Assembly (NCBI GenBank): GCA_045656145.1
Contig: JAZOQP010000024.1
Coordinates: 1-64,000, forward strand
From: SIG565 sp045656145
GTDB lineage: Bacteria > Bacillota > Clostridia > Oscillospirales > Acutalibacteraceae
DNA length: 64,000 nucleotides
Reading direction: 5' to 3'
In this document: in pieces, positions 25,038 through 34,826 of the stretch
How positions within the stretch are numbered: the stretch's first letter is position 1
Layout: every line of letters starts with the position of its first letter
Translations under genes and position numbers: made by a program
The notes under the pieces: model-generated
What the model saw: only the letters and a program-made list of their open reading frames with translations
The model's database searches: none
What the model was told of the DNA's origin: nothing

Positions 25038-26531
25038 ATGAAAAGAGTTATTTTTATAAAAAACACATTGCTTTTATCGGCAACCGCCCTAATTTTAAGG
25101 TTTGCCGGAATGATTTTTAAAATATGGTTATCCGGTAAAACGGGAAGCGAAGCGATAGGACTTTATCAAATAATAATGTCGGTTTATATCTGCGTTTGCT
25201 CCTTTGCAACCTCAGGCATAAGCACCGCCGTTACACGCCTCGTTACCGATGATTTAGCCGTAAGCGGTAAAGCAAGCCGCAAAATTATATGGAGCGGAGC
25301 ATTTCTCACGCTCATTTTAGGAATTATCGGCTTTTTTATTTTGCTTTTTGGCGCCGATTTTATAAGCGCCAACATAATTAATGACCCAAGAGCCGCGCTA
25401 CCAATTAAAATTTTAGCGGTAGCGGTTATTTTTATTGGCATTTGCTCGGTTTTCAGAGGATATTTTCTTGCTCGGCGAAAGGCCTTTAGCTCAAGTATTT
25501 CGCAAATTACCGAACAAATTGTTCGAATAGTTGTTACCGCGGCACTAATATTAAGCTTTGGCAAAATATCTGTTATTTCGGCAACAATAGCCATAGTTAT
25601 AGGCGATGTTGCAGCCGAAATCGTTGCGGCAATTTTTCTTTTCATTATGTATCTTGCCGATATAAAAGGCTACCCATTTGATAAAAACGCAAAAAATCCG
25701 TCTAAAGAAATTATTAGAATCGCCCTTCCCATCACTTCGGGCAGATATTTAAGCACTCTTCTCAGAACAATAGAGAGCACCGCGGTGCCAAGACTTTTTG
25801 TTTTATCAGGAATGAGCAGCGCGGCGGCGTTATCAAGTTTTGGCGCAATTAAAGGAATGGCTTTGCCGATAATTTTATTTCCCTCGGCCATATTAAGCAC
25901 AGTTTCCTTGCTTTTAATCCCCGAAATTTCCGAAGCAAAGGCTCAAAAAAACACAAAACTTTTAAAAGAAACGGTCTACATTTCTCTTAAAATAACAACA
26001 CTCGTTTCTTTAATTGTTGGTCTGTTTCTTTGGTTTTGCGGCGAAGAACTCGGAATTCTTCTTTATAATGATAAAAGTGCAGGCGCTTTTCTTAAGTATC
26101 TCGCCCCACTAACCCCTTTAATGTATATCGACAGCATTGCCGATGGACTTTTAAAGGGACTCGATAAACAAAAGCAAACCTTTTATTATTCGGTTTGCGA
26201 TTCGGCGGCTCGCTTGGTTTTAATTTTCTTTATTCTTCCAAAACATTCTGTTTCGGGATTCTTATTTATTATGTATCTAAGCAATGTTTTTACCGCCTTT
26301 TTGCATTTCAGGCTTTTGCTTAAAACCTGTAAATTAAAGATTAATTTTGGGAATTTTTTATTTCTTCCCGCCCTTTGCGGATTTTCGGCGTGTTACATAT
26401 CCTTCTGCATTTTTAGCGCGTTTTTAACGGCGCCGCTCATAAAAATTTTGCTTTCGGGCGCGGTGGGCCTTTTCCTTTACACCTTTTTATTAAAGGTGCT
26501 TGGTTTGTTTCAAAAAAAGGATTTTATTTAG
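25038..26531 (+). CDS. spoVB: SpoVB-like polysaccharide / lipid flippase (MATE/MOP superfamily)
   Basis: 497 residues with about 14 membrane segments and no soluble domain. It opens with KNTLLLSATALILRFAGM, like SpoVB and related MOP-family flippases, and contains SGISTAVTRLV. SpoVB is needed for spore cortex peptidoglycan; paralogues such as MurJ flip lipid II. With only one copy here, assignment to SpoVB rather than MurJ is by overall similarity. The ATG has no clear Shine-Dalgarno. A degenerate sigma-E-like pair (TAATATA-N14-CATAACCT) ends 5 bases before the ATG, so the true start could be different. The end overlaps the converging QueG-like gene by 8 bases. Confidence 0.8.
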   Translation: MKRVIFIKNTLLLSATALILRFAGMIFKIWLSGKTGSEAIGLYQIIMSVYICVCSFATSGISTAVTRLVTDDLAVSGKASRKIIWSGAFLTLILGIIGFFILLFGADFISANIINDPRAALPIKILAVAVIFIGICSVFRGYFLARRKAFSSSISQITEQIVRIVVTAALILSFGKISVISATIAIVIGDVAAEIVAAIFLFIMYLADIKGYPFDKNAKNPSKEIIRIALPITSGRYLSTLLRTIESTAVPRLFVLSGMSSAAALSSFGAIKGMALPIILFPSAILSTVSLLLIPEISEAKAQKNTKLLKETVYISLKITTLVSLIVGLFLWFCGEELGILLYNDKSAGAFLKYLAPLTPLMYIDSIADGLLKGLDKQKQTFYYSVCDSAARLVLIFFILPKHSVSGFLFIMYLSNVFTAFLHFRLLLKTCKLKINFGNFLFLPALCGFSACYISFCIFSAFLTAPLIKILLSGAVGLFLYTFLLKVLGLFQKKDFI

Positions 26532-27303
26532 AATTTATAATTTCGTAATTTCTTTCAATTACCTTTTTGCCGCGCCAATTATAAGCTCTGCCTTCGCGCT
26601 CTTCGGCGGGATTAAATTCGTTTCTATAATTATCTAAAAACTCTTTTATATAGGTGATTTCAGCGTTTTTATTCATTGGGCAAACCTCACTGCATTTATC
26701 ACAGCCCCAACAAACGCCCGACTCCCTTATTTGCTCAATTTGAGCCTCGGTTAAGCCGTTTTTTTGCTGGTTTACAGCCGATAGGCAACCCTCTTTTGAT
26801 AGAATGTGTGGGCAGGATGAAATGCATTGTCCACAATCGAGGCATTTTTCTGCTGTTTTTACTTCCTCAATTTCTAAATCGGTTACAATTTCACCCAAAA
26901 AGATAAAAGAGCCATATTTTTTATGAATTAATAATCCATTTCTCCCTAAAACACCAAGACCGCTATTATAAGCTGTGGCTACCTCAGGAATAGGAGAGTT
27001 ATCTAAAAAATATTGAAAAACATTGCCTTTGAATTCGTTTTTTAGTTTTTCGGTTGCGGTTTCAAGCATTTTTCCGCAAACAATATGATAATCAGGAACC
27101 GCGGCATAGCGGCTAATATTCTTTGGTGGCTCTTCCTTTACTTTGTAAGGGAAAGCCGCCATTATTATGCTTTTTGCATTTTCGGGCAATCGGCTTTTGG
27201 CTTTACACTCTATTAAATGCGGTTGAACTTCTGAAAACGAAATAACCGACCATTCAAAAATACCCGCTTCATTTAAAATTCTTTTAATTTTCTCTTTCAT
27301 CAT
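26524..27303 (-). CDS. QueG-like 4Fe-4S double-cluster protein
   Basis: 259 residues. The N-terminal part resembles epoxyqueuosine reductase (NAKSIIMAAFPY near 41, then NSGLGVLGRNGLLIHKKYG). Two 4Fe-4S binding sets follow: CLDCGQCISSCP and CWGCDKCSEVCPMN. QueG reduces epoxyqueuosine in tRNA using cobalamin and two clusters and is longer (about 310-380) with a C-terminal HEAT-like part, absent here. This may be a short QueG or a related reductase. Two adjacent ATG codons (ATGATG) overlap the tadA stop, so it is coupled to another tRNA-modification gene, which supports a tRNA role. Confidence 0.75.
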   Translation of the reverse strand: MMKEKIKRILNEAGIFEWSVISFSEVQPHLIECKAKSRLPENAKSIIMAAFPYKVKEEPPKNISRYAAVPDYHIVCGKMLETATEKLKNEFKGNVFQYFLDNSPIPEVATAYNSGLGVLGRNGLLIHKKYGSFIFLGEIVTDLEIEEVKTAEKCLDCGQCISSCPHILSKEGCLSAVNQQKNGLTEAQIEQIRESGVCWGCDKCSEVCPMNKNAEITYIKEFLDNYRNEFNPAEEREGRAYNWRGKKVIERNYEIINSK

Positions 27304-27740
27304 CTGAGTCCTCTAAAAAATTCAGACAATATTTTTCGGCACTCATTTTCACATATACCGCCATAAACCTCAGGTGTAAATGAAAACGGCATATTTGCAA
27401 AATTTGCAACCGAGCCGAGCGAGCCTACCTTTGTATCATAAGCGCCAAAAATAACTGTTTTAATTCTTGCGTTTATTATAGCACCGCTACACATAGGACA
27501 AGGCTCTAAGGTAACATAAAGTTCAGCGCCATCAAGCCTCCAATCGCCAACAGTTTTGCAGGCGTCCTCAATGGCTAAGATTTCGGCATGCGCCACGGCG
27601 TTTTTATCCTTTTCTCTTTTGTTTCTTCCCTTGCCAATAATTTGCCCATCCTTAACAACAATAGCCCCAACCGGAACATCTCCATCGGCTAAGGCTTTTT
27701 TTGCTTCTATTAAGGCAAGGTCCATATATTTTCTATCCAT
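27300..27740 (-). CDS. tadA: tRNA-specific adenosine deaminase
   Basis: 146 residues from the ATG at 27740, which has TAGGAG 6 bases upstream. A slightly longer frame lacks this. The zinc deaminase motif is intact: HAE at 51-53 (His ligand and catalytic Glu) and PCPMC at 80-84 (two Cys ligands). TadA converts A34 to inosine in tRNA-Arg(ACG). That exact substrate is encoded in this window at 59.4 kb. The stop overlaps the start of the QueG-like gene. Confidence 0.94.
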   Translation of the reverse strand: MDRKYMDLALIEAKKALADGDVPVGAIVVKDGQIIGKGRNKREKDKNAVAHAEILAIEDACKTVGDWRLDGAELYVTLEPCPMCSGAIINARIKTVIFGAYDTKVGSLGSVANFANMPFSFTPEVYGGICENECRKILSEFFRGLR

Positions 27741-27756
27741 AAAAACTCCTAACACA

Positions 27757-27782
27757 AAAGGGTGCCGTCAGCACCCTTTTTA
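27757..27782 (-). terminator. Terminator after the CPBP protease gene
   Basis: AAAAGGGTGC and GCACCCTTTT pair around CGTCA or its complement, with T-rich flanks. It lies between the CPBP gene and tadA, both on the minus strand. Confidence 0.75.
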
Positions 27783-28763
27783 TCTTACAAAAAACGCAAT
27801 AATTAATGATAAAATAACGCTTATAATAATTGTTGGTGCAGTTAAAAACCATCTTAATTTTTTTGCCAAAGGAATTTCTTGATTTTCGTTTAATTTAAAA
27901 AAGTCTTCCTTTTTTGATAAACTTAAAATCGCAAACACTGCAGCTAAAACAGCAAAGGTAAAAACAATTACAAGCACTAGAGATGAAATTTCGGAATTAA
28001 TTTCTGAAAGATAAGAAGAAACAACCGAAATTAAATTGTTAAAAAAGTGAATGGCTATTGCGGGCCATATAGAATCGGTTTTAACGGTTATAAAGCCTAA
28101 AATAAGCCCCACCAAAAAAGCAAACACTATCTGCTGAGCGCTCGCATGCATAAATCCAAAAACAAATGCCGAACCAATAATTGCAAGCGTATCGGAGCGC
28201 CTTCTTAGAAAGCCGAGCACAATTCCTCTTAATGCAAATTCTTCCAAAAATGCAGGAAAAAATGAAATTGAAAGAACAGATATTATAACTCCCAAAACAC
28301 CTTTTGGCATTTTGTTATCAAGTTCGGGGAATTCTATTCCGAAAGCATCAAAAATTTGTCCCCCGTAGGATACCGCAAAGCTCGAAAAAAGGCAAAATCC
28401 AACACCTAAAAAGAAAAGGGGCCAAAACATACCTTTTTTAAGTTTTTTAAAAGGGATTTCTCGAAGAATCTTAACTCCCATTGCCTTGCCAACAATAAAA
28501 AACGGCAAAACTATCATTAAAAATGATATTGCAATGCTTAAAAGTTGCGAGAAAAAGGGTTCGGAGCTTATATTAACAGCCTGTGTTGGATTTATTCCAA
28601 AAAACGAGAAAATTTTAAAATATAAAAGCGGCCAAAAGTTCATAACTCCAAAAAGTGCAATAAGGCCTATGCCGCAGGCGTTAGCGCTGCGGCGGACCTT
28701 TTTCTTTTCTATAAACTCTTTTGGTATTTCCTCAAAACCGGTATAATCAAAAATTTGTGGCAA
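27780..28763 (-). CDS. CPBP family intramembrane metalloprotease
   Basis: 327 residues with about eight membrane segments. The three CPBP (CAAX protease / Abi) motifs are visible: EEFALRG (EExxxR) near 173, FGFMHAS (FxxxH) near 203 and HFFNN (HxxxN) near 239. Bacterial members process or inactivate peptides, act in bacteriocin immunity, or have unknown targets. An N-terminal 80-residue part precedes the conserved domain. It stands 6 bases behind gyrA but is separated from tadA by a terminator, so it is the likely last gene of the gyrase transcript. Confidence 0.88.
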   Translation of the reverse strand: MPQIFDYTGFEEIPKEFIEKKKVRRSANACGIGLIALFGVMNFWPLLYFKIFSFFGINPTQAVNISSEPFFSQLLSIAISFLMIVLPFFIVGKAMGVKILREIPFKKLKKGMFWPLFFLGVGFCLFSSFAVSYGGQIFDAFGIEFPELDNKMPKGVLGVIISVLSISFFPAFLEEFALRGIVLGFLRRRSDTLAIIGSAFVFGFMHASAQQIVFAFLVGLILGFITVKTDSIWPAIAIHFFNNLISVVSSYLSEINSEISSLVLVIVFTFAVLAAVFAILSLSKKEDFFKLNENQEIPLAKKLRWFLTAPTIIISVILSLIIAFFVR

Positions 28764-28768
28764 TTAAA

Positions 28769-31306
28769 TTACTCCTCTGCTGAGTCTGAGTCTGTATCTA
28801 CTGCTTCTGCAGCATCGGGTGTTGCTTCTTCGGGAATATCGGTTATTTCATCCTCGTTGTGTTCACTAACAACTACCGATAAAATATCAACCCCTTCGGC
28901 TACCCTCTTTACCCTTACACCCTTAGCGGGGCGAGAGAAGGTGCTGATTTGAGCAACGGGCACACGAATAATAACGCCATCCGATGCTATCATAATGATA
29001 TCATCTTCATCGGTTACCTCTAAAACAGCGGCAACATCGCCATATTTTTCGGTGCGGTAATTGGTTATACCCTTACCACCACGAGATTGGAGTCTATAAT
29101 CGGCAATAGAACTCTTTCTGCCGTAACCTGTTGCAGTAACGGTAAGGAGAACGGTGTTTTCATCGCAAACGCTCATTGCAACTACCTCATCGTTTTCCTT
29201 AAGCTTAATTGCGCGAACACCATGAGCCGAACGACCCATTGGTCTTGCATCATTTTCATCAAAATGAATTGCCATACCCTTTTTGGTTGCAATTATAAGC
29301 TCGTTCTCACCATTTGTGATGGCGGCAAACGCCAAGGTGTCATCCTCTTCAAGAGAGATTGCAATGATGCCTGTCTTTCTAATGTTAAGATAATTATCAA
29401 GGCTTGTTCTCTTAATGGTACCATTCTTGGTAACAACAACAAGATAATGGTTTTCATCCATCTCATTGCAGGGAAGAATTTTGCAAATTTGCTCATTTTC
29501 CATAAGCGGTAAGATATTTATAATATTCATACCCTTTGAAGTACGGCTTCCCTCGGGAATTTCATAAGCCTTAAGCTTATAAACGCGGCCAAAGTTTGAA
29601 AGCATAAGAATATTATCGTGTGAAGAGCAAATAAACATACTTTCAACTATGTCATCTTCTCTTGTGGTCATGCCGCGAATACCTCTTCCTCCGCGGTTTT
29701 GAACCTCATATTCATCGCTCGGCATTCTCTTTATATAACCATTCTTGGTTTTGGTAAGAACAACCTGCTCGCGCGGAATAAGGTCTTCAATATCAACCTC
29801 TCCCGAAACAGCGGTAATCTCGGTTCTTCTTTCATCTGAGAATTTATCGCGAAGATTAAGAGAATCGGTCTTAACAATATCAAGAACCTTTGAATGATTT
29901 GAAAGAATTTCTTCGCATTCTTTAATAAATTCAAGTTTATCCTTTAATTCATCCTCAATCTTTTGCTTTTCAAGACCTGCAAGCTTACCTAACTGCATCT
30001 GAACTATGGCAGTTGTTTGAACATCATCAAATTCGAATCTTTCAGCAAGTCTTTCCTTAGATTCAGGAATTGTTTTAGATGTGCGGATAATGGAAATTAC
30101 CTCATCAATAAAATCAATAGCCTTTTTGAGTGCCTCTAAAATGTGAGCTCGCTCTTTTGCTTTATTCATATCAAAACGAGTTCTGCGCTCAATAATTTCG
30201 CATTGGAAATCAATGCTGTTTTGAAGCATCTCTTTAAGGGTTAAAATTTGCGGTTTACCATTTACAATGGCAATTAGGTTTGCACCAAAGGTGGTTTGAA
30301 GTTCGGTATAAGAGAATAATTTATTAAGCACAACCTGCGGATTAGCATCACGCTTAATATCAACAACGATTTTTATGCCACCATCACGCTTTGAAGAATA
30401 GTCAACAACATCATCAATACCCTCAACGCGCTTTTCACTTGCCAAATCATAAATTTTCTTAACTAAAGCTTCTTTTCTAACCTTATAAGGAATTTCGGTT
30501 ATAACAATGCGGAACTTTCCGCCATCTCTTTCCTCAATTTCGGTTTTACCGCGAACTATAATTCTACCTTTACCCGTAGCGTAAGCGGCTCTTATTCCGC
30601 TTCTGCCCATTATAATACCGCCTGTTGGGAAATCGGGTCCCTTAATATATTGGCAAAGGTCCTCAAGTTCTGCATCGGGGTTATCAATAAGATAACACAT
30701 AGCATCAATAACCTCGCCTAAATTATGCGGCGGGATTTCGGTTGCCATACCAAAAGCAATACCGCTTGAGCCATTAACAAGTAATTGCGGGAAACGAACG
30801 GGTAAAACTGTGGGTTCTTTTAGTCTATCATCATAGTTTGGAACAAAATCAACCGTATCTTTCTCAATATCATCAAGCATATTAAGGGATAATCGATTCA
30901 TTTTAGACTCGGTATAACGATATGCAGCGGCAGGGTAACCATCGATATTACCAAAGTTACCATGTCCATCAATTAACGGATAGCGAAGAGAAAAATCCTG
31001 CGCCATACGAACCATTGCTTCATAAACCGAGCTATCGCCATGCGGATGATAACGACCAAGCACAGCACCAACAGTGTCGGCGCACTTTCTATGAGCCTTC
31101 TCGGGTGTAAGGCCATTTTCATACATAGTGTAAAGAATTCTGCGGTGAACAGGCTTTAGTCCATCGCGCACATCGGGTAGTGCACGACCAACAAGCACGC
31201 TCATACCATACTGAAGCATACTGCTTTTAACTTCATCAACAATTTCAACCGGAACAACATTGGTGTCTTCCGTTTCAGGCCAATATACCTTTTCTTGTTT
31301 TGCCAA
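28769..31306 (-). CDS. gyrA: DNA gyrase subunit A
   Basis: 845 residues if started at TTG 31306. The upstream GTG at 31315 lies directly against GGGGA with no spacing, whereas the TTG sits 8 bases after GGGGAG. Conserved start region VPVEIVDEVKSSMLQYGMSV is followed by the DNA-breaking tyrosine in AAYRYTE (Tyr131) and the quinolone region HPHGDSSVYEA with Ser92 and Glu96, a wild-type-like pattern. GyrA-box-like QNRGGRGIRG begins the C-terminal beta-pinwheel. Forms the A2B2 gyrase that introduces negative supercoils. It has an acidic tail. It lies 18 bases behind gyrB. Confidence 0.97.
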   Translation of the reverse strand: MAKQEKVYWPETEDTNVVPVEIVDEVKSSMLQYGMSVLVGRALPDVRDGLKPVHRRILYTMYENGLTPEKAHRKCADTVGAVLGRYHPHGDSSVYEAMVRMAQDFSLRYPLIDGHGNFGNIDGYPAAAYRYTESKMNRLSLNMLDDIEKDTVDFVPNYDDRLKEPTVLPVRFPQLLVNGSSGIAFGMATEIPPHNLGEVIDAMCYLIDNPDAELEDLCQYIKGPDFPTGGIIMGRSGIRAAYATGKGRIIVRGKTEIEERDGGKFRIVITEIPYKVRKEALVKKIYDLASEKRVEGIDDVVDYSSKRDGGIKIVVDIKRDANPQVVLNKLFSYTELQTTFGANLIAIVNGKPQILTLKEMLQNSIDFQCEIIERRTRFDMNKAKERAHILEALKKAIDFIDEVISIIRTSKTIPESKERLAERFEFDDVQTTAIVQMQLGKLAGLEKQKIEDELKDKLEFIKECEEILSNHSKVLDIVKTDSLNLRDKFSDERRTEITAVSGEVDIEDLIPREQVVLTKTKNGYIKRMPSDEYEVQNRGGRGIRGMTTREDDIVESMFICSSHDNILMLSNFGRVYKLKAYEIPEGSRTSKGMNIINILPLMENEQICKILPCNEMDENHYLVVVTKNGTIKRTSLDNYLNIRKTGIIAISLEEDDTLAFAAITNGENELIIATKKGMAIHFDENDARPMGRSAHGVRAIKLKENDEVVAMSVCDENTVLLTVTATGYGRKSSIADYRLQSRGGKGITNYRTEKYGDVAAVLEVTDEDDIIMIASDGVIIRVPVAQISTFSRPAKGVRVKRVAEGVDILSVVVSEHNEDEITDIPEEATPDAAEAVDTDSDSAEE

Positions 31307-31324
31307 TTTTCGCACTCCCCTTTC

Positions 31325-33268
31325 TTAAATATCCAAATCGGTTGCAAATACTGCGTTTTCTTCAATAAACTGCTTTCTGGGCTCAACCTCTTCGCCCATA
31401 AGCATTGTAAATGTTTCGTTTGCTTTTTCTGCATCCTGCATTGTAACTCGCAAGAATGTTCTTCTCTCAGGGTCAAGTGTTGTTTCCCAAAGCTGATCGG
31501 GATCCATTTCACCAAGACCTTTATATCGCTGAACATCTGCATTACCGCCAAGGCGCTCAATATATTTTGTTTTTTCTTCCTCAGTAAATGCATCAAAGCG
31601 CTGTTTACCCTTTGAAACTCTAAATAGTGGCGGTTGAGCCAAATAAATATGACCTGTTTCAATAAGTTCAGGCATATAACGGAAGAAAAATGTTAAAAGA
31701 AGTGTTCTGATATGGCTACCGTCAACGTCGGCATCGGCCATAATAACAATTTTATCATAGCGAAGCTTTTCTAATGAGAAGTTTTCGCCAATACCTGTTC
31801 CAAGAGCCACAATAACAGGTGTTAACTTATCATTTCCGTAAACCTTATCATCTCTTGCCTTCTCAACGTTGAGCATTTTACCCCACAAAGGCAAAATTGC
31901 CTGATATGTTGAGTTTCTTCCCTCAACTGCCGAACCGCCGGCACTATCACCCTCGACGATGAAAATTTCGGTTTTTGTGGGGTCATCAGAAATGCAATCC
32001 TTTAATTTCTCGGGCATTCTTGTTTTTCCGCCAATACCCGCCTTATTTCTTGATGCATCTCTGGCTTTCTGAGCTGCTTCTCTTGCGTTTGATGCGGCAA
32101 TTGCCTTATCTATAACAATTTTAGCCTCAGCCGGATGCTCTTCTAAATACTGATAGAGTTTATCATTGATAATATTTCTAACAAGTGTACCAATAGAGGT
32201 GTTACCAAGCTTTGCTTTTGTCTGGCTTTCAAACTGCGCATCGCTAAGTTTTACCGATACAACAGCCACCAAGCCTTCCATAATATCCTCGCCCTTTAGG
32301 TTATCCGAATCAACCTTTAACTTTTTGAAATCATGGGCATACTTATTAACAACCCTCGCAACTGTCTGGCGGAAAGCCTGTTCGTGTGTACCGCCATCAA
32401 TAGTGTGAAGAGTGTTAGCGAAAGACATTATTTTATTATCATAAGCGGTAGACCAAATGAGCGCAATTTCGGCCGACTCATCATTTTTTTCTCCCGCTAA
32501 ATAAATAACTTCACTATTTAGTGGTTCTTTCTTGATTCCACTTAAAAGAAAATCAACATAAGAGCGAATACCACCCTCATAATAGAACTCATCTTTTCTA
32601 TTTTCAAAGACATCTGTTCTCTTATCCTCTAATTCAATTCTAATTCCCGCATTTAAGAAAGACTGCTCTCTGAGTCTTGTAAGAAGAGTATCATAATCAT
32701 AGGTTGTGGTATCGGTAAAGATAGTGGGGTCTGGTTTAAATGTAACTGTTGTTCCTGTTTTATCGGATTTTCCTATAATTTCAAGATCAGAAACAATATT
32801 ACCTTTTTCATATCTTTGTTTATAAATATTTTCTCCATCACTTACTTCAACCTCAAGCCAGGAAGAAAGCGCATTAACAACCGATGCACCTACACCATGA
32901 AGACCGCCTGAAACCTTATATCCTCCACCGCCGAACTTACCGCCTGCGTGAAGAATTGTGAAAACAACGGTAACTGTGGGAATTCCTTTTTGAGGGTTAA
33001 TACCAACAGGAATACCACGACCATTATCCTTAACTCTAATAATTCCATCATCAAGAAGTTCAACGCTTATTTTATCGCAATAACCGGCTAAAGCTTCATC
33101 AATAGAGTTATCCACTATTTCATAAACTAAATGGTGAAGACCTCTTTCACCTGTTGAGCCTATGTACATACCGGGGCGTTTTCTAACAGCCTCAAGACCC
33201 TCTAATACCTGAATTGAATTTTCATCGTAATTTTCTGTTACAACACTGCTTTTAATTTCTTCAGACAT
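31325..33268 (-). CDS. gyrB: DNA gyrase subunit B
   Basis: 647 residues, typical for Firmicutes. The GHKL ATPase domain has VRKRPGMYIGST, the ATP-binding VDNSIDEALAG and GRGIPVG; the TOPRIM domain has EGDSAGGSA and DADVDGSHI; the terminal segment contains GDADVQRYKGLGEM in similar form. AAGGAAG precedes the ATG. It follows remB by 15 bases in the dnaN-gyrA gene train. Confidence 0.98.
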   Translation of the reverse strand: MSEEIKSSVVTENYDENSIQVLEGLEAVRKRPGMYIGSTGERGLHHLVYEIVDNSIDEALAGYCDKISVELLDDGIIRVKDNGRGIPVGINPQKGIPTVTVVFTILHAGGKFGGGGYKVSGGLHGVGASVVNALSSWLEVEVSDGENIYKQRYEKGNIVSDLEIIGKSDKTGTTVTFKPDPTIFTDTTTYDYDTLLTRLREQSFLNAGIRIELEDKRTDVFENRKDEFYYEGGIRSYVDFLLSGIKKEPLNSEVIYLAGEKNDESAEIALIWSTAYDNKIMSFANTLHTIDGGTHEQAFRQTVARVVNKYAHDFKKLKVDSDNLKGEDIMEGLVAVVSVKLSDAQFESQTKAKLGNTSIGTLVRNIINDKLYQYLEEHPAEAKIVIDKAIAASNAREAAQKARDASRNKAGIGGKTRMPEKLKDCISDDPTKTEIFIVEGDSAGGSAVEGRNSTYQAILPLWGKMLNVEKARDDKVYGNDKLTPVIVALGTGIGENFSLEKLRYDKIVIMADADVDGSHIRTLLLTFFFRYMPELIETGHIYLAQPPLFRVSKGKQRFDAFTEEEKTKYIERLGGNADVQRYKGLGEMDPDQLWETTLDPERRTFLRVTMQDAEKANETFTMLMGEEVEPRKQFIEENAVFATDLDI

Positions 33269-33283
33269 TTTTTTCTTCCTTTT

Positions 33284-33559
33284 CTATTCTTTTATTTCAA
33301 TAAATTTTGATTTACTTCTCTTTTGAAGAGTAAGTGGGGAAATTTGAGAAATATATATTTTTTTACCTTTTTCATTTTTTCTTTTACAAACAACAAAAGA
33401 TTTAGGTAATTCATAACTTACTGTTACTGTTTGCTTTTGTTTTTCGGCAATATTAAGATATTTTCTTGTGTGCCTTGATACAGTTGCTGTATCTAAATCA
33501 AAAATACCTAAAATATCGTCTTCTTTTATAACCGTTTCTTTTCCTAAATGAAGATACAT
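33284..33559 (-). CDS. remB: DUF370 protein RemB (YaaB)
   Basis: 91 residues. MYLHLGKETVIKEDDILGIF and the following FDLDTATVSRHTRKYL are the conserved DUF370 core, followed by a strand-rich middle and a basic tail. The position between recF and gyrB is the conserved location of yaaB/remB in Firmicutes. RemB is linked to biofilm matrix gene control in Bacillus, and its DNA-binding paralogue RemA shares the fold. It is coupled to recF through a TAATG overlap. Confidence 0.92.
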   Translation of the reverse strand: MYLHLGKETVIKEDDILGIFDLDTATVSRHTRKYLNIAEKQKQTVTVSYELPKSFVVCKRKNEKGKKIYISQISPLTLQKRSKSKFIEIKE

Positions 33560-34620
33560 TAAATTATTTCTCCGTTTTTTATTTTAATAATTTTACCATC
33601 ATTTAAATTTTTAAAATTTTCTTCATCGCAACAGGTTATAAAAACCTGAATACCTTTTATTTTATTTAAAATGTAATTTTGCCTTTTTTTATCAAGTTCA
33701 CTCATTACATCATCTAATAAAACAATTGGTTGCCTGTTTGTTATATCTTTAATAATTTCGGCCTCTGCAAGCTTTATTGATAAAGCAATACTTCTCTTTT
33801 GCCCTTGTGAAGCAAATTCCTTTGCATTCATATTATTTATTTCAAAAATAATATCATCTCTATGCGGGCCAATACTAGTTATTCCTTTAAATCTATCATT
33901 TTGCCTTGCTTCTTTTAATTCTTTAAGAAAATTTTCTTTAACCGTGCTTTCATATTTAATAGTAAGTTCTTCTTTTTCTTCGCTTATTCCTGAATATATT
34001 TTTTCAGCCTTTTCTTTTAATAAATTTAGATATTTTTTTCTATAATTTATTATTTTTGTTCCTTCATTAGCAATAATATTTTCAAAATCTTCAATTAAAA
34101 ATAAAAGAGAACCATCTTTAATACTTTCTTTTAAAATATTATTTCTTTGTTTAACAGCTCTTGCATATTCCTTTAATATCTCTATATATTTAGGATATAT
34201 TTGACCAATTGCAATATCTATAAATTTTCTTCTGAGTGTTGGAGCACCCGAAACAAAATAAAGGTCATCAGGAGAGAAAACAACCGAGTTAAAATTTCCT
34301 GCAAGTAAAGTAGCGGAAGATAAATTTTTGCCGTTTAATTTTGCTTTTCTTTTTTCTTTTATCTCAATTTCGGCATTATTTTCAATATTGCCGGCAAAAA
34401 AATCAATTTTAATATTAGCTTTTTCTTTATCTTTTTTTATAGCCTCTATATCTTTTATCCCTCTAAAACTTTTAGCGCCTGTAAAAAACCATATAGCCTC
34501 TATTAAATTTGTTTTTCCTTGAGCATTTTCTCCGCTTATTATATTTATTTCATCATTTGGTTTTAAATTTAAATTTTCAATATTTCTAAAATTTTTAATT
34601 TCTATATTTTTAATTTTCAT
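33559..34620 (-). CDS. recF: DNA replication and repair protein RecF
   Basis: 353 residues. The SMC-like ATPase has Walker A GENAQGKTNLIEA near residue 32, the signature FASQGQKRSIALSIKLAE, and Walker B PIVLLDDVMSELD. RecF helps load RecA at gaps with RecO and RecR. It is noticeably AT-rich and lysine/isoleucine-rich compared with genes further out, as is the neighbouring S4 gene. It is coupled by TAATG junctions on both sides. Confidence 0.97.
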   Translation of the reverse strand: MKIKNIEIKNFRNIENLNLKPNDEINIISGENAQGKTNLIEAIWFFTGAKSFRGIKDIEAIKKDKEKANIKIDFFAGNIENNAEIEIKEKRKAKLNGKNLSSATLLAGNFNSVVFSPDDLYFVSGAPTLRRKFIDIAIGQIYPKYIEILKEYARAVKQRNNILKESIKDGSLLFLIEDFENIIANEGTKIINYRKKYLNLLKEKAEKIYSGISEEKEELTIKYESTVKENFLKELKEARQNDRFKGITSIGPHRDDIIFEINNMNAKEFASQGQKRSIALSIKLAEAEIIKDITNRQPIVLLDDVMSELDKKRQNYILNKIKGIQVFITCCDEENFKNLNDGKIIKIKNGEII

Positions 34621-34826
34621 TATTCAATAATTAAAACCTTATTTTCTATTTCTACTTTATCGCCTTTTTTAATTTTTTTACCTCTTTGTAAACAAACTTC
34701 GCCGTTTACCTTAACTTCACCCTCTAATATTAAAAATTTTGCATGGCCTCCGGTTGAAGCAATATTTGCAAATTTTAAAAGAGAATCAAGTTTAATAAAA
34801 TCATCTTTTATTGCTATTTTTTCCAT
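34620..34826 (-). CDS. yaaA: S4-domain RNA-binding protein YaaA (RlbA)
   Basis: 68 residues, a minimal S4 fold: IKLDSLLKFANIASTGGHAK, then GEVKVNGEVCLQRGKKIKKGD. Members bind RNA and influence ribosome large-subunit assembly. The conserved place between dnaN and recF confirms identity. It overlaps dnaN and recF at TAATG junctions. Confidence 0.95.
   Translation of the reverse strand: MEKIAIKDDFIKLDSLLKFANIASTGGHAKFLILEGEVKVNGEVCLQRGKKIKKGDKVEIENKVLIIE

Noticed and set aside
25184..25645. 153-codon open frame antisense to spoVB
   Set aside because: Shadow of a hydrophobic coding region. No ribosome-binding site, and the plus-strand product is a complete family member.
26524..26531. Overlap of spoVB and the QueG-like gene as a frameshift signal
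   Set aside because: Simple tail-to-tail overlap of complete converging genes; spoIID and rsmI show the same at 39.5 kb.
31018..31060. Quinolone-resistance mutation in gyrA
   Set aside because: The Ser and Glu positions of HPHGDSSVYEA look wild-type for Firmicutes.
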